Assembly: GCF_002303885.1 (NCBI RefSeq)
Contig: NZ_MRCM01000003.1
Span: forward strand, 1-64,000
Length of the DNA: 64,000 nt
DNA from: Flavobacterium sp. ACN2
GTDB taxonomy: Bacteria > Bacteroidota > Bacteroidia > Flavobacteriales > Flavobacteriaceae
Reading direction: 5' to 3'
Positions within the stretch are counted from its first letter, which is position 1, and every line of letters starts with the position of its first letter. The position numbers and the translations under genes are program-made. Shown here piece after piece: positions 17,350-26,479 of this stretch. Below the pieces are notes generated by a model. That model saw nothing but the letters and a program-made list of their open reading frames with translations. It searched no databases and was not told the origin of the DNA.

Positions 17350-18138
17350 ATGCAATTATATTCAGAACATTACGTCAGTCATAAAACCGAACGGTTTGTC
17401 AATAAAATCTGGTGCTTAGACAACAGCATCGGCGAAAGCCTAATCGAAAATAAATTGGTTTTGCCAAACGGCTGTTTTAATCTTGCTATTGTTAACGGCA
17501 ATTCGATTGAAGTTCATACGAGTAAAAACAAATACGAAATGAACGAAGGTATTTATTTCTGCTCTCAAATGACTAATAAAGTGCTCGTTAATATTCAGCC
17601 GAAAGCAAAAGTTACCATAATCCAGCTTCATACTTGGACGCTTTCTCTGTTTCCTAAATACGATTTGAGCAATTTTACAGATTCGATTATTAAAATTAAT
17701 TCAGCAGAATTGCCTTTTAAAGTGGAGATTCAATCTGATATTGAAATACTATTAAAAACAATTAATGCTTATTTTGAAGCATTAGCAGATTCGCATCAAA
17801 ATATAATTGAAAAAATCTGTGAAATTATACGACTTCGCGAAGATGAAATTTCGGTTTCAGAAATCGGAAAGTTGTTGAATTCTTCACAGCGTTTACTTCA
17901 AATAAAATTTAAAACGACGACTGGACTTACGATTAAAAAATACATTCAGATTTTAAAATTCAGAAAATCGGTCGATCAAATGCTGAACGCCGATTTAGAG
18001 AAAATGAGTTTAACCGAAATTGCACTTTATAATAAATACTTCGATCAATCGCATTTTATCAGAAAGTTTAAAGATGTGACTAAAACAACTCCAAAAATGT
18101 TCAATCCTGATTTGTATTTTCTTTCGCAAAAAAGATAA
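17350..18138 (+). CDS. AraC-family transcriptional regulator
   Basis: The 262-residue regulator has an N-terminal sensing domain (about 1-140, with LPNGCFNLAIVNG resembling DUF6597-type sensor domains) and a C-terminal AraC helix-turn-helix pair at about 160-255. EIGKLLNSSQRLLQIKFKTT is the first HTH, and LTEIALYNKYFDQSHFIRKF and DVTKTTPKMF are the second HTH and the conserved tail. I chose the ATG at 17350; an in-frame TTG 33 nt upstream is possible but less likely. The target genes may be the serine hydrolase genes downstream, but no operator is visible. Confidence 0.88.
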   Translation: MQLYSEHYVSHKTERFVNKIWCLDNSIGESLIENKLVLPNGCFNLAIVNGNSIEVHTSKNKYEMNEGIYFCSQMTNKVLVNIQPKAKVTIIQLHTWTLSLFPKYDLSNFTDSIIKINSAELPFKVEIQSDIEILLKTINAYFEALADSHQNIIEKICEIIRLREDEISVSEIGKLLNSSQRLLQIKFKTTTGLTIKKYIQILKFRKSVDQMLNADLEKMSLTEIALYNKYFDQSHFIRKFKDVTKTTPKMFNPDLYFLSQKR

Positions 18139-18162
18139 AATTTCGCTTTTATACAATTTTGG

Positions 18163-18170
18163 TACTTTTG
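18163..18170 (+). promoter_or_regulatory. -7 box of the DUF4440/serine hydrolase gene
   Basis: TACTTTTG, a full TAnnTTTG match about 47 nt upstream of the ATG at 18217. The -33 region has TTTCG in place of TTTG, so the upstream box is weak. Confidence 0.45.
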
Positions 18171-18216
18171 ATTGAAGTATTCTTGCAGAATCAATAATCA
18201 TCAATCAATCATCAAA

Positions 18217-19728
18217 ATGAAAATTATCAATCCCTTTTTGTTTCAATTAAAAAGTATTTTAGTTGGAATTTTATTCTTTCAAATACAAATTGGTTTTTCT
18301 CAAGAAGAAAAAACCTCTGCTTTGTATAAAACCATTATGTCAAAAGACAGTCTTTTATTTGATATTGGTTTTAATACTTGCGATGTAAAGCAATTCGAAA
18401 ATTTATATACTGAAGATTTTGAGTTTTATCATGACAAAGACAGTGTTTCGGATAAAGCGAGATTCTTAAAGACTTTTAAAAGTGGCATTTGTTCTCCAAC
18501 TAGAAAATACAATTATCGCAGAGAATTAATTTCTGGAAGTACCGAAATTTATCCGTTGTTTAAAAATGGCATTTTATACGGTGCGATTCAAATGGGAACG
18601 CATCGCTTTTATGAAACTTCTGCTGGTAATGCTGAACAAGCAGGAAGCTTTGCCAAATTCACGCATCTTTGGCTCTTAAAAAATAAAGAGTGGAAATTGG
18701 CAAGATCGCTAAGCTACAATCATCAAATGACTAGTTCTACGGCGGGCTTATCTGGTCTTTTTGACAATGATCAGGTGACGGAAAAATGGCTAAAAGAAAA
18801 TAATGTTCCTGCTTTAGGAATTGGAATTATTTCGGATGGAAAACTGAAACAAATAAAAACTTTTGGTAATCTGAAACGTGATGTTCCCGCACCTTATAAC
18901 ACGATTTGGAATGTTGCTTCGCTAACCAAACCAGTAACTGCAATTGTTGCTTTGAAATTGGTTTCGCAAGGAAAATGGAATTTAGACGAACCGCTTAATA
19001 AATATTGGATTGATCCAGATATTGCTAAAGATCCGAATCATAAATTATTGACGACAAGAATTGTTTTAAGCCATCAAACTGGTTTTCCGAATTGGAGGGA
19101 TTTTAATGAATCTAAAAAATTAGATTTCAAATTTAAACCGGGAACGCAATACCAATATTCTGGAGAAGGTTTTGAATATCTGCGAAAAGCATTAGAGAAA
19201 AAATTTCACAAAACATTAGATCAATTGGCTTCAGAATTAGTTTTTGATCCTTTAAAGATGAACGATTCTCAATTTATATGGAATGATAAAATTGATCTTT
19301 CGAGATATGCCGTTAATTATGACAAAGACGGTAATGCTTACGACCCGACTAAAAATAAAACCGCAAGCGCTGCAGACGATCTTTTGACTACAGTTGAAGA
19401 TTATGGCAGATTTTTATCTAGCATAATGAAGAGCGAAGGCTTAAGCAAAAAGGTTTTTGACGATATGATTTCGCATCAAGTCCAGACGAAAAAAAACAAA
19501 TATTTTGGTTTGGGTTTTGAAATCTATGATTTAGGAAACGAAAATTATGCGCTTTCTCACGGCGGAGCTGATAAAGGTGTTCAGACTATTTTTATTCTTC
19601 TTCCGAAAACGAAACAAGGTTTAATCATTTTTACCAATGTTGATGATGGCTACAAAGTTTATGAAAATATAGTCGTTCATTATCTAGGAGAAAATGGCCG
19701 AAAAATAGTCGATATCGAAACCAAATAA
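18217..19728 (+). CDS. Serine hydrolase (beta-lactamase class C fold) with N-terminal NTF2-like domain
   Basis: The 503-residue exported protein has a signal peptide (LKSILVGILFFQIQIGFSQ). A DUF4440/NTF2-like domain (about 30-150: DSLLFDIGFNTCDVKQFENLYTEDFEFYHD, THLWLLKNKEWKLARSLSYNHQ) is fused to a class C beta-lactamase-like domain (about 165-495). The latter has SLTK as the SxxK nucleophile near 235, YSGEG as a YxN-like element, and HGGADKG in place of KTG. Such proteins are usually esterases or D-aminopeptidase-like enzymes. The ATG at 18217 was chosen over an upstream TTG because it starts the signal peptide. Confidence 0.88.
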   Translation: MKIINPFLFQLKSILVGILFFQIQIGFSQEEKTSALYKTIMSKDSLLFDIGFNTCDVKQFENLYTEDFEFYHDKDSVSDKARFLKTFKSGICSPTRKYNYRRELISGSTEIYPLFKNGILYGAIQMGTHRFYETSAGNAEQAGSFAKFTHLWLLKNKEWKLARSLSYNHQMTSSTAGLSGLFDNDQVTEKWLKENNVPALGIGIISDGKLKQIKTFGNLKRDVPAPYNTIWNVASLTKPVTAIVALKLVSQGKWNLDEPLNKYWIDPDIAKDPNHKLLTTRIVLSHQTGFPNWRDFNESKKLDFKFKPGTQYQYSGEGFEYLRKALEKKFHKTLDQLASELVFDPLKMNDSQFIWNDKIDLSRYAVNYDKDGNAYDPTKNKTASAADDLLTTVEDYGRFLSSIMKSEGLSKKVFDDMISHQVQTKKNKYFGLGFEIYDLGNENYALSHGGADKGVQTIFILLPKTKQGLIIFTNVDDGYKVYENIVVHYLGENGRKIVDIETK

Positions 19729-19850
19729 TTGCTATCGCCATCAGATATTAATTTTAATCTGAGTAACATGTTCAAATTATTTATCCTTTTATTAGTATAC
19801 ATAAGTAAAATTTTAACTGCTTAAGAGCACTAAAAATATCTGTTAGTTAT

Positions 19851-19900
19851 GAGCATAGGCCTACTTTTTAAGTAAATGGTCTGTGCTCTACTTTTTTATA
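19851..19900 (+). terminator. Probable imperfect terminator
   Basis: GAGCATAGGCC and GGTCTGTGCTC form an imperfect hairpin followed by TACTTTTTT. It lies about 120 nt past the serine hydrolase stop. The rest of the 324-nt spacer 19729-20052 shows nothing I can name. Confidence 0.5.
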
Positions 19901-20052
19901 TTCCGAAAAAAAATAAAAATTTTGGATTAATCTTGAAACCAAATCACAAAACAATCGTCTAACCTTTTAGGACATCTGTTTATTTCATTCAAGAAGTTTC
20001 AATCATCAATCAAAAACAAATTTCATTAATCTAAAACCATAATCAATCCCTT

Positions 20053-21501
20053 ATGAAAAAATCAGTCAAACTTATTGTGCTTTTTGTCGCTTTTCAGCTT
20101 TCGTCATTTAGCACATTTGCTCAAGATAAAGCACAGCAAATCGAACAGCTTTTAAGGAAATACACCGAATACGGACAATTTAACGGTTCGGCTTTGGTGG
20201 CGGAAAACGGAAAAGTAATTTTCAAAAAAGGTTTTGGTTCTGCCAACATGGAATGGAATATTCAGAATCAACCTGATACCAAATTCAGATTGGGTTCTAT
20301 TAGTAAACAATTTACTGCTCTTTTGATTGTAAAACTGGCAGAAGACGGAAAAATAAAACTAGATGTGCCTATTACCACTTATCTTCCACATTATCCAAAA
20401 GAAAACGGTGATAAAATCACCATTCATCATTTATTGACTCATACTTCAGGAATTCCAAATTATACCAGCGCGCCTAACTTCTTTAAAGATAAAGCAAGAA
20501 ATCCTTATGCTCCAGAAGCTTTTGTAAAGACATTTTCTAGTCTGCCTCTTGAATTTACTCCAGGCGAAAAATTCAATTACAGCAATTCGGGTTATTTTTT
20601 ATTGGGGTACATTATCGAAAAAATTACAGGCAAAACATATGAGCAGAATTTACAAGAAACTATTTTCACGCCTTTAAAAATGGTTAATTCTGGTTACGAT
20701 CATAGTGACATAGTTCTAAAAAACAGAGCTTCTGGTTATGAAAAAGAAGGAAAGAAAATTGTAAACGCCGCTTATATTGATATGAGTATTCCGTACGCTG
20801 CAGGATCTTTATATTCTACTGTAGAAGATTTGTATTTGTGGGATCAGGCGCTTTATACCAATAAATTGCTTTCTGAAAAATCAATGGAATCTTTATTCAA
20901 ACCTTACATTAAAGCATGGAATGGCTTTTATGGCTACGGATGGTCAACTTACGAAGTGCCAAACGGAAATGACAAACTAACTGTTATTGAACACGGCGGC
21001 GGTATCAACGGATTTAATACTATTATTTCTCGTATTCCGAAAGACAAAAATCTTGTGGTTTTATTAAATAATACTGGCGGAACTGTTTTGGGAGAAATGA
21101 ATACTGCAATACGTTCAATTTTATACAATCAGCCTTTTAGCCAGCCAAAGAAATCGCTGGCTCTTGATCTATTAGATGTTTATAACGAAAAAGGCGCTGT
21201 AGCAGGAACAGAAACTTACAAAAAACTAAAAAACGATCCAACTTATGCCATTAAAGAAGGCGATATGAACAGAGTTGGATATCAATTGCTTCAAACTGGA
21301 AAAAAGAAAGAAGCCATCGAAGTTTTCAAAATCAACGTTGATACTTTTCCAAAATCTGGTAATGTTTATGATAGTTTAGGTGAAGCTTATTTGGCTGATG
21401 GAGATAAAAAACTGGCCATTGCTAACTACAAGAAATCAGTGGAGTTGGATCCTACAAATGAAGGTGGAAAAAAAGTTTTAGAAGAACTTTCTAAAAAATA
21501 A
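20053..21501 (+). CDS. Serine hydrolase (beta-lactamase class C fold) with C-terminal TPR
   Basis: The 482-residue exported protein has a signal peptide (LIVLFVAFQLSSFSTFAQ, cleavage near 24). The catalytic domain (about 35-350) has SISK (SxxK, Ser about 79), YSNSGY as the YxN element (about 176) and HGGGINGF as the KTG-equivalent loop near 315. A C-terminal segment (about 390-480: KKKEAIEVFKINVDTFPKSG, SLGEAYLADGDKKLAIANYKKS) contains TPR units. It is a paralogue of the gene at 18217 with a different accessory domain. It is likely a periplasmic esterase or peptidase. Confidence 0.9.
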   Translation: MKKSVKLIVLFVAFQLSSFSTFAQDKAQQIEQLLRKYTEYGQFNGSALVAENGKVIFKKGFGSANMEWNIQNQPDTKFRLGSISKQFTALLIVKLAEDGKIKLDVPITTYLPHYPKENGDKITIHHLLTHTSGIPNYTSAPNFFKDKARNPYAPEAFVKTFSSLPLEFTPGEKFNYSNSGYFLLGYIIEKITGKTYEQNLQETIFTPLKMVNSGYDHSDIVLKNRASGYEKEGKKIVNAAYIDMSIPYAAGSLYSTVEDLYLWDQALYTNKLLSEKSMESLFKPYIKAWNGFYGYGWSTYEVPNGNDKLTVIEHGGGINGFNTIISRIPKDKNLVVLLNNTGGTVLGEMNTAIRSILYNQPFSQPKKSLALDLLDVYNEKGAVAGTETYKKLKNDPTYAIKEGDMNRVGYQLLQTGKKKEAIEVFKINVDTFPKSGNVYDSLGEAYLADGDKKLAIANYKKSVELDPTNEGGKKVLEELSKK

Positions 21502-21534
21502 AGACAGCGTATTCTAGATTAAATTCTTAAAATT

Positions 21535-21579
21535 GCTCCGATACAATAGCTCTAGCAGTTGTTGTATCGGAGTTTTTTG
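21535..21579 (+). terminator. Intrinsic terminator
   Basis: CTCCGATACAA and TTGTATCGGAG arms followed by TTTTTT, about 35 nt past the stop of the second serine hydrolase gene. Confidence 0.85.
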
Positions 21580-21660
21580 TTACAACTTGGGACATTCAAA
21601 ATTGGAAAATTATTTTTTAAAAATAGTATTTTAGCCTCACCCAAAATAATTGAATAACCT

Positions 21661-22104
21661 ATGAAAAATTTAAACCAACACCATTTTCTGGTTGCGTTCC
21701 TGTGTCTTTTTATTTCTTCTAAATCTTTATCTCAAAGCAATCAGCCATTGATGCCTAGTCAGCAGAACAAAATCATAATCGATAAAATTGTTGAAGCAAC
21801 TCGGTATAAAAACTATGTTATTGATTTTTGCCTTTCAAAAATAAATGAAGCGACAGCAAAAGAAGGTTGGAATGACCAAAAGGCAATGGAAATTACCCAA
21901 AGCATTAATTACAAAAATTTTAGAGATGCCATTTACAACAGTTTTGTTGTATTTGACGAAGTTGAACTAGAAACTTTATTAAAAGCCTATGAAAAAGACC
22001 CAGCTTATCAAACACAAAATGTTATGACTAACAATAAAGTTTTGATTAATAATTTGAACATTTTTGCAAATGATATTGTTTTAGGGAAGTATATTTCTAA
22101 GTAA
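21661..22104 (+). CDS. Small secreted protein of unknown function
   Basis: The 147-residue protein has a signal peptide (HFLVAFLCLFISSKSLSQ, cleavage near 25). The mature part appears helical (KIVEATRYKNYVIDFCLSKI, ELETLLKAYEKDPAYQ), with a single Cys. I recognise no family. Its stop codon lies inside the octamer array that begins at 22103, so that repeat abuts the gene end. Confidence 0.7.
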   Translation: MKNLNQHHFLVAFLCLFISSKSLSQSNQPLMPSQQNKIIIDKIVEATRYKNYVIDFCLSKINEATAKEGWNDQKAMEITQSINYKNFRDAIYNSFVVFDEVELETLLKAYEKDPAYQTQNVMTNNKVLINNLNIFANDIVLGKYISK

Positions 22105-22142
22105 GGTGCTAAGGTGCTGAGATGATGAGATGCTGAGATTTT
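22103..22142. repeat. Octamer array, five RAGRTKCT-like units
   Basis: Five 8-nt units: AAGGTGCT, AAGGTGCT, GAGATGAT, GAGATGCT, GAGATTTT. It overlaps the stop of the preceding gene and is followed by a palindrome and then a heptamer array. Arrays with the same unit and length lie at 50131 and 52901. Confidence 0.8.
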
Positions 22143-22143
22143 T

Positions 22144-22177
22144 AACCTTTGTCAAAATTTAAAATTTGACAAAGGTT
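22144..22177. terminator. Palindrome, probable bidirectional terminator
   Basis: AACCTTTGTCAAA and TTTGACAAAGGTT form 13-bp arms around an A/T core, between two converging genes. Similar palindromes are, as I recall, common in Flavobacterium spacers. Confidence 0.65.
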
Positions 22178-22181
22178 GTAA

Positions 22182-22216
22182 CCTGAAACTTCAAAAATGA
22201 AACTTGAAACCTGAAA
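22182..22216. repeat. Heptamer array, five CTTGAAA-like units
   Basis: Units are CCTGAAA, CTTCAAA, AATGAAA, CTTGAAA, CCTGAAA. It ends 8 nt before the 3' end of the penicillin acylase gene. Confidence 0.8.
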
Positions 22217-22224
22217 CAAAAAAA

Positions 22225-24615
22225 CTACTTCTTAGGTTTCAAAATCAGTTTCGTCGATGTTTTTATGATTTCGTCTTTGTTCAATTTCATTTTTCTGAAC
22301 TTTCCTGCGTTGTACATTTCAGCTTGATCGTCGTAATGTTTGCTGAAAGGATTTCCAGATTGTCCTGTTGGCAAAATACTCCAGCTGTTTTCTACATCGG
22401 CAAAATCGACAATTCTTCTGGTTGAAGGTCCGCCTTTCGTGTAATACTTTCCTTCATCATTAAATCCGAAGAATAAATTATTGATTACTTCATTTGAACC
22501 TGGAGAATTAAAAGGCCCCACATTAAACAATCCGCGAAGCGCTTTCACTTTTCCTAATGGATGCTCGTGCTCTACCGTGTGCACTTTCCCCCAATTCCAT
22601 TCTGAAACATTTTCTCCCAACTGATTCTGCAAGGCAATAACAGCATCATGAAAAGATTTTGAAACAATGTCTGTTCTGGTTTCTTTTACATTTTTTGTTT
22701 TGATATTATCCCACCAAACCGAATTTTCATTTTTTATCTGATTGGCAATAACTTGTTTTCCTAAAGAAATTCCTAGAAACAAATTGAAGTTATCCTTGCC
22801 CATTTCGTCTTCAAACGTATTTTTCAAATACAAATAAATCCATTTGTTGTAAATCGTTGGCGCAACATCTTCAACATTTGTTGTTCCTTTCCAAGATTTT
22901 AAAACTTTTAAAACTTCTTTTTCATTATTAGAAAGTGGCTTATTATCTAAACTTGCTATTAAATTATTCGAAACTTCAACTGCAACATCCGAAGTATTAT
23001 CATAAATCATTTTACTGATAGCTTCTTTATCCCAATCTGATTTTGCATCTAAAATCCCAGAAATTCTTTTGGCGCGATCTTCTGGCAAATAATATCCAGG
23101 ATATAAATAACCATTATCTATAGCTTCTGGCTGATTATTGGCAGAATATACATATCCCCATTCTGGGTTTTCAGCCGACGGATTTTGCTCGAAATCTAGA
23201 AATTTAGTGATATCATCTTTACCGCTTGAGCCGTCCAAAATTAAATGTGTGTTAACGCCTTCATTATGTCGGTACAATTTCCCGCTCGCCCACCAAGCCA
23301 CATTTCCTTTTGCATCGCCATACATTACATTTAATCCCGGTGCCGCAATTAAACTCACTGCCTTTTTAAAATCATCAGTATTTTTGGCATGCGAAAGTCC
23401 ATAAGCCGCGTCTAGAATCTGGATTGGCTCTCTGGTATACGTCCAAGACATTGCAATTGGATTTTTCTTTTCTAAACGATCTATAAAATCATTCATAACT
23501 GGACCATGACGTGTAATCTTAACTGTCAAGACAACATCTGAAGAATCTTTTACTTTAATCGTTTTTTTTCTGATTTCGTATTTACTGAAACCTGTTGGAG
23601 TCTGATATTGAGAAGCATCATCTGCTTTATTTTTTTCTTGGTAAAAATCGATATCATCATTTTCAAACATCGTTAAACCATAAGCATAATCTCTATTGTG
23701 CGCCAAAAGCGGAAATGGAGTTCCAGCCAAATAACACCCATACAATTCCTGTTGTGGCGTTACAATATGTGCTTCGTACCAAGTTGCGGGTTGCGAAAAT
23801 CCGATATGCGGATCATTAGCAAAAATAACCTTTCCTGTTTTTGATTTATGCGGCCCAACAACCCAGCTGTTGCTTCCAACAAATGGAGGAATCGGAGATT
23901 GATCCAGCATTGCAGTTATAGATTTTGAAATCTCGCTATATTCTTCTGTTTTCTCTTTTGAAATTTTGATTTTTGTATTATTAAATTCTCCTTCAATACC
24001 TAAGTCCTTTAAATAAGCGGCGCCAAATTTATTCTTAATATCGGTCAATAAAGGATCCGTTTTCTGCGCCATGGCAAAACTGAAAGACATGTATCCGAAA
24101 ATATTATAAACGTCATTTATGGTAAATTTTTGTTTTTTTACGCCAACCAAAGTAAATTCTATCGGCGTTACACCTTCTTCCAGATATTGATTAATTCCGT
24201 CAAGATAAGCTTGAGTCAGTTTATAACTTTCACTGTTTTTATCCAATTTGGCAATGGCTTTCGCCGAAGCTTCTTCGATTCCGATTCCGGCAAAAAACTT
24301 GTCATTTTTAAGCGCAACGCCACCAAAAATTTCAGACAAACGTCCTGGCGCAATTCTACGTAATAATTCCATTTGCCATAATCTTTCCTGAGCATGAACA
24401 TAACCAAGTGCAGTCATGGCATCTTTTTCAGAATCTGCATAAATATGAGGCACTCCAAAATCATCAAAATAGACTGTGGTTTCTTTTTCCAGATTGCTCA
24501 ATTGTACAGAGCCTTCATATTTCGGTTTTAGATGAAAAATGTAAGCGCATAAACCAATCGCAAGAATTACAATAAGAACCAATATTATCAGCAGGATTTT
24601 TTTAATTATTCTCAT
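22225..24615 (-). CDS. Penicillin acylase family (N-terminal nucleophile) hydrolase
   Basis: The 796-residue protein starts with a membrane anchor or uncleaved signal (IIKKILLIILVLIVILAIGLCAYIF). The family is made as one chain and self-cleaves before a Ser that becomes the nucleophile; here that is in FVGSNSWVVGPHKS at about residue 249. Other family landmarks are GVPHIYADSEKDAMTALGYVHAQERLWQME (about 54-83), FANDPHIGFSQPATWYEAHI and the C-terminal WGKVHTVEHEHPLG. Known members hydrolyse beta-lactam side chains or acyl-homoserine lactones; the substrate here cannot be deduced. Confidence 0.93.
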   Translation of the reverse strand: MRIIKKILLIILVLIVILAIGLCAYIFHLKPKYEGSVQLSNLEKETTVYFDDFGVPHIYADSEKDAMTALGYVHAQERLWQMELLRRIAPGRLSEIFGGVALKNDKFFAGIGIEEASAKAIAKLDKNSESYKLTQAYLDGINQYLEEGVTPIEFTLVGVKKQKFTINDVYNIFGYMSFSFAMAQKTDPLLTDIKNKFGAAYLKDLGIEGEFNNTKIKISKEKTEEYSEISKSITAMLDQSPIPPFVGSNSWVVGPHKSKTGKVIFANDPHIGFSQPATWYEAHIVTPQQELYGCYLAGTPFPLLAHNRDYAYGLTMFENDDIDFYQEKNKADDASQYQTPTGFSKYEIRKKTIKVKDSSDVVLTVKITRHGPVMNDFIDRLEKKNPIAMSWTYTREPIQILDAAYGLSHAKNTDDFKKAVSLIAAPGLNVMYGDAKGNVAWWASGKLYRHNEGVNTHLILDGSSGKDDITKFLDFEQNPSAENPEWGYVYSANNQPEAIDNGYLYPGYYLPEDRAKRISGILDAKSDWDKEAISKMIYDNTSDVAVEVSNNLIASLDNKPLSNNEKEVLKVLKSWKGTTNVEDVAPTIYNKWIYLYLKNTFEDEMGKDNFNLFLGISLGKQVIANQIKNENSVWWDNIKTKNVKETRTDIVSKSFHDAVIALQNQLGENVSEWNWGKVHTVEHEHPLGKVKALRGLFNVGPFNSPGSNEVINNLFFGFNDEGKYYTKGGPSTRRIVDFADVENSWSILPTGQSGNPFSKHYDDQAEMYNAGKFRKMKLNKDEIIKTSTKLILKPKK

Positions 24616-24723
24616 ATTCTAAAAAAGGATGAAATTCGTAATAATGTAACTTTTCTTCAAAATCTTATAAGAGACAACAGTCTTTAAAAGTCTAAATTTA
24701 TGTATTTAAAATTAATCCTATAA

Positions 24724-26280
24724 ATGTCTGTATATAAAAAAATAACGATTGTCATAATTTCTCTTCTTACACTTGTAATTCTTGCCAATGTCGGGCTGAA
24801 TTACTGGATTAAAAAACAGCTTCCAATCATTATTCACGAAAAAAATAAAACCGCATATAATATTAACTATGAAAAAATTGAAGTCTCTCTTTTTTCTAGA
24901 AATATTCATGCACAGACTTTATTGGTAAGTCCTAAAAATGAGCCAAAAGACAGTAAAAATGGGCTTTTCGCCAAAATTGAGTCTATTACCATTAAACATT
25001 TTAATATTTGGGATTTAGCATTTCGCGATATTATTCAAGCCGAAAGCATCATCATCAATAAACCTCGAGTGATTTTGTACAAAAAAGGCGAAAAGCTCAT
25101 AAACAACAGCAAAAGTATTAGAACCGAAATTGTAGATCCTTTTCGTAAAATTATAGCCGTTTCCAATATTTACCTGAACGATGGAACGGTCGATGTGGTT
25201 TCTCTGGATACGGAAAAGCCGATTTTCAGCATTAAAAAAATCCTTTTAAAACTGGAAGGCATATTAATTACTGATGCTACACTAAAAGAAAAAATTCCGC
25301 TTCAATATAAAAGCTATGCCTTGGTTTGTGACAGTTTATTTTACAGACCAAACGGTTTCTACCACATCAACATTGGAAAAATAAGTACCGAAAAGAATTT
25401 TTTAAAGATTAATAATTTCTCTAATCTTCCTCAGTTTAGCCGAAGAGAATTTACAAAACGTCTTGAAAAAGAAAAGGATATTTACAATTTAAAATTTGAC
25501 TCAGCACAAGTTGAAAAAATGGATTGGGGCTTTAAAAACGACCGCTTTTATTTTAAAGCCAATTCGCTGGTGATTAATCATTTTGATGCTAATATTTACC
25601 GCGGAAAAATGGTAAAAGACGATCCAAGCAAAAAATATCTTTACAATCATTTATTGCGAAATCTAAAATTCCCTCTTCAAATTGACACTTTGCAAGTTCT
25701 TAAATCGAAATTGGTTTATGAAGAAGAACTTGATTTTGCTAAAGGGCCAGGAATGCTAACTTTTGACAAATTCAATTTACAAGCAACGAATCTGCGAAGC
25801 GGTTTTGGTCTGAAAAAAACGGATGATGTAAAAATTAAAGTCAAATGTATTTTCATGAAGAATTCTCCGCTTGATGTCGATTGGCGTTTTAATGTTCTGG
25901 ACAAAAGTGACGGATTTCATATTCAAGGCGTGATTTCAAATTTTGATGTTGGAGCTATGACAAAATTCACTAAACCCTACATCAACAGTACTTTTACCGG
26001 AACTTTCAATAAATACCGTTTTAATTTCTACGGAAACGACAACGGATCGAAAGGAAATGCTTCATTGGATTATGAAGATCTGAAAGTAAAATTATACCAA
26101 AAGAAAAGCCCAGAAAAAGAAGCCAAACTCAAAACGGCAGTTGCTAATTTATTAGTTAAAAACGATTCGAAAGAAAAACCCAAAACCGCCGAAGTCGAAG
26201 TTGAACGGCTTCAAGATCGATCGTTCTACAATCTTTTGTGGAGAAGTATTGCAGAATCATTGAAGAAGATTTTGATTTAG
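24724..26280 (+). CDS. AsmA/DUF748-like membrane-anchored protein
   Basis: The 518-residue protein has one N-terminal membrane helix (ITIVIISLLTLVILANVGLNYWI, about 7-29) followed by a long beta-rich region. Segments such as FNIWDLAFRDIIQAESIIINKPRVILYKKG and PLDVDWRFNVLDKSDGFHIQGVISNFD have the pattern of AsmA-like repeat proteins that bridge the envelope and influence lipid transport. The C-terminus is charged (EKPKTAEVEVERLQDRS) and ends in an amphipathic helix. Assignment rests on pattern and topology only. It is divergent from the acylase gene across about 108 nt. Confidence 0.65.
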   Translation: MSVYKKITIVIISLLTLVILANVGLNYWIKKQLPIIIHEKNKTAYNINYEKIEVSLFSRNIHAQTLLVSPKNEPKDSKNGLFAKIESITIKHFNIWDLAFRDIIQAESIIINKPRVILYKKGEKLINNSKSIRTEIVDPFRKIIAVSNIYLNDGTVDVVSLDTEKPIFSIKKILLKLEGILITDATLKEKIPLQYKSYALVCDSLFYRPNGFYHINIGKISTEKNFLKINNFSNLPQFSRREFTKRLEKEKDIYNLKFDSAQVEKMDWGFKNDRFYFKANSLVINHFDANIYRGKMVKDDPSKKYLYNHLLRNLKFPLQIDTLQVLKSKLVYEEELDFAKGPGMLTFDKFNLQATNLRSGFGLKKTDDVKIKVKCIFMKNSPLDVDWRFNVLDKSDGFHIQGVISNFDVGAMTKFTKPYINSTFTGTFNKYRFNFYGNDNGSKGNASLDYEDLKVKLYQKKSPEKEAKLKTAVANLLVKNDSKEKPKTAEVEVERLQDRSFYNLLWRSIAESLKKILI

Positions 26281-26287
26281 AATATTA

Positions 26288-26400
26288 TTTTTCAGCCACA
26301 AATTGCACGAATTGGCACTAATTTTTTATTCGCAGTGTAAAAAAAGAAAAATTCGAGAAAATTTATGCAATTCGTGACAATCTTTTTACACTATCCGCAA
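26288..26400. repeat. Interleaved inverted repeat of the GCCACGAATT family
   Basis: GCACGAATTG near 26302 is complementary to CAATTCGTGA near 26370, and CAGTGTAAAAAAAGA pairs with TCTTTTTACACT. It resembles a degenerate copy of the cleaner palindrome at 50174-50261. Confidence 0.5.
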
Positions 26401-26479
26401 TCCCATTCAAACCTGACAATTATCAGGTTTTAGGAAAATTTATTTTTCTTCATTTGTTCCTATTTTAATCCGAATACAA

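Noticed and set aside
26281..26479. A possible small RNA gene from the inverted repeats.
   Set aside because: The arms are imperfect and match a dispersed palindrome family; no promoter or terminator pair is visible.
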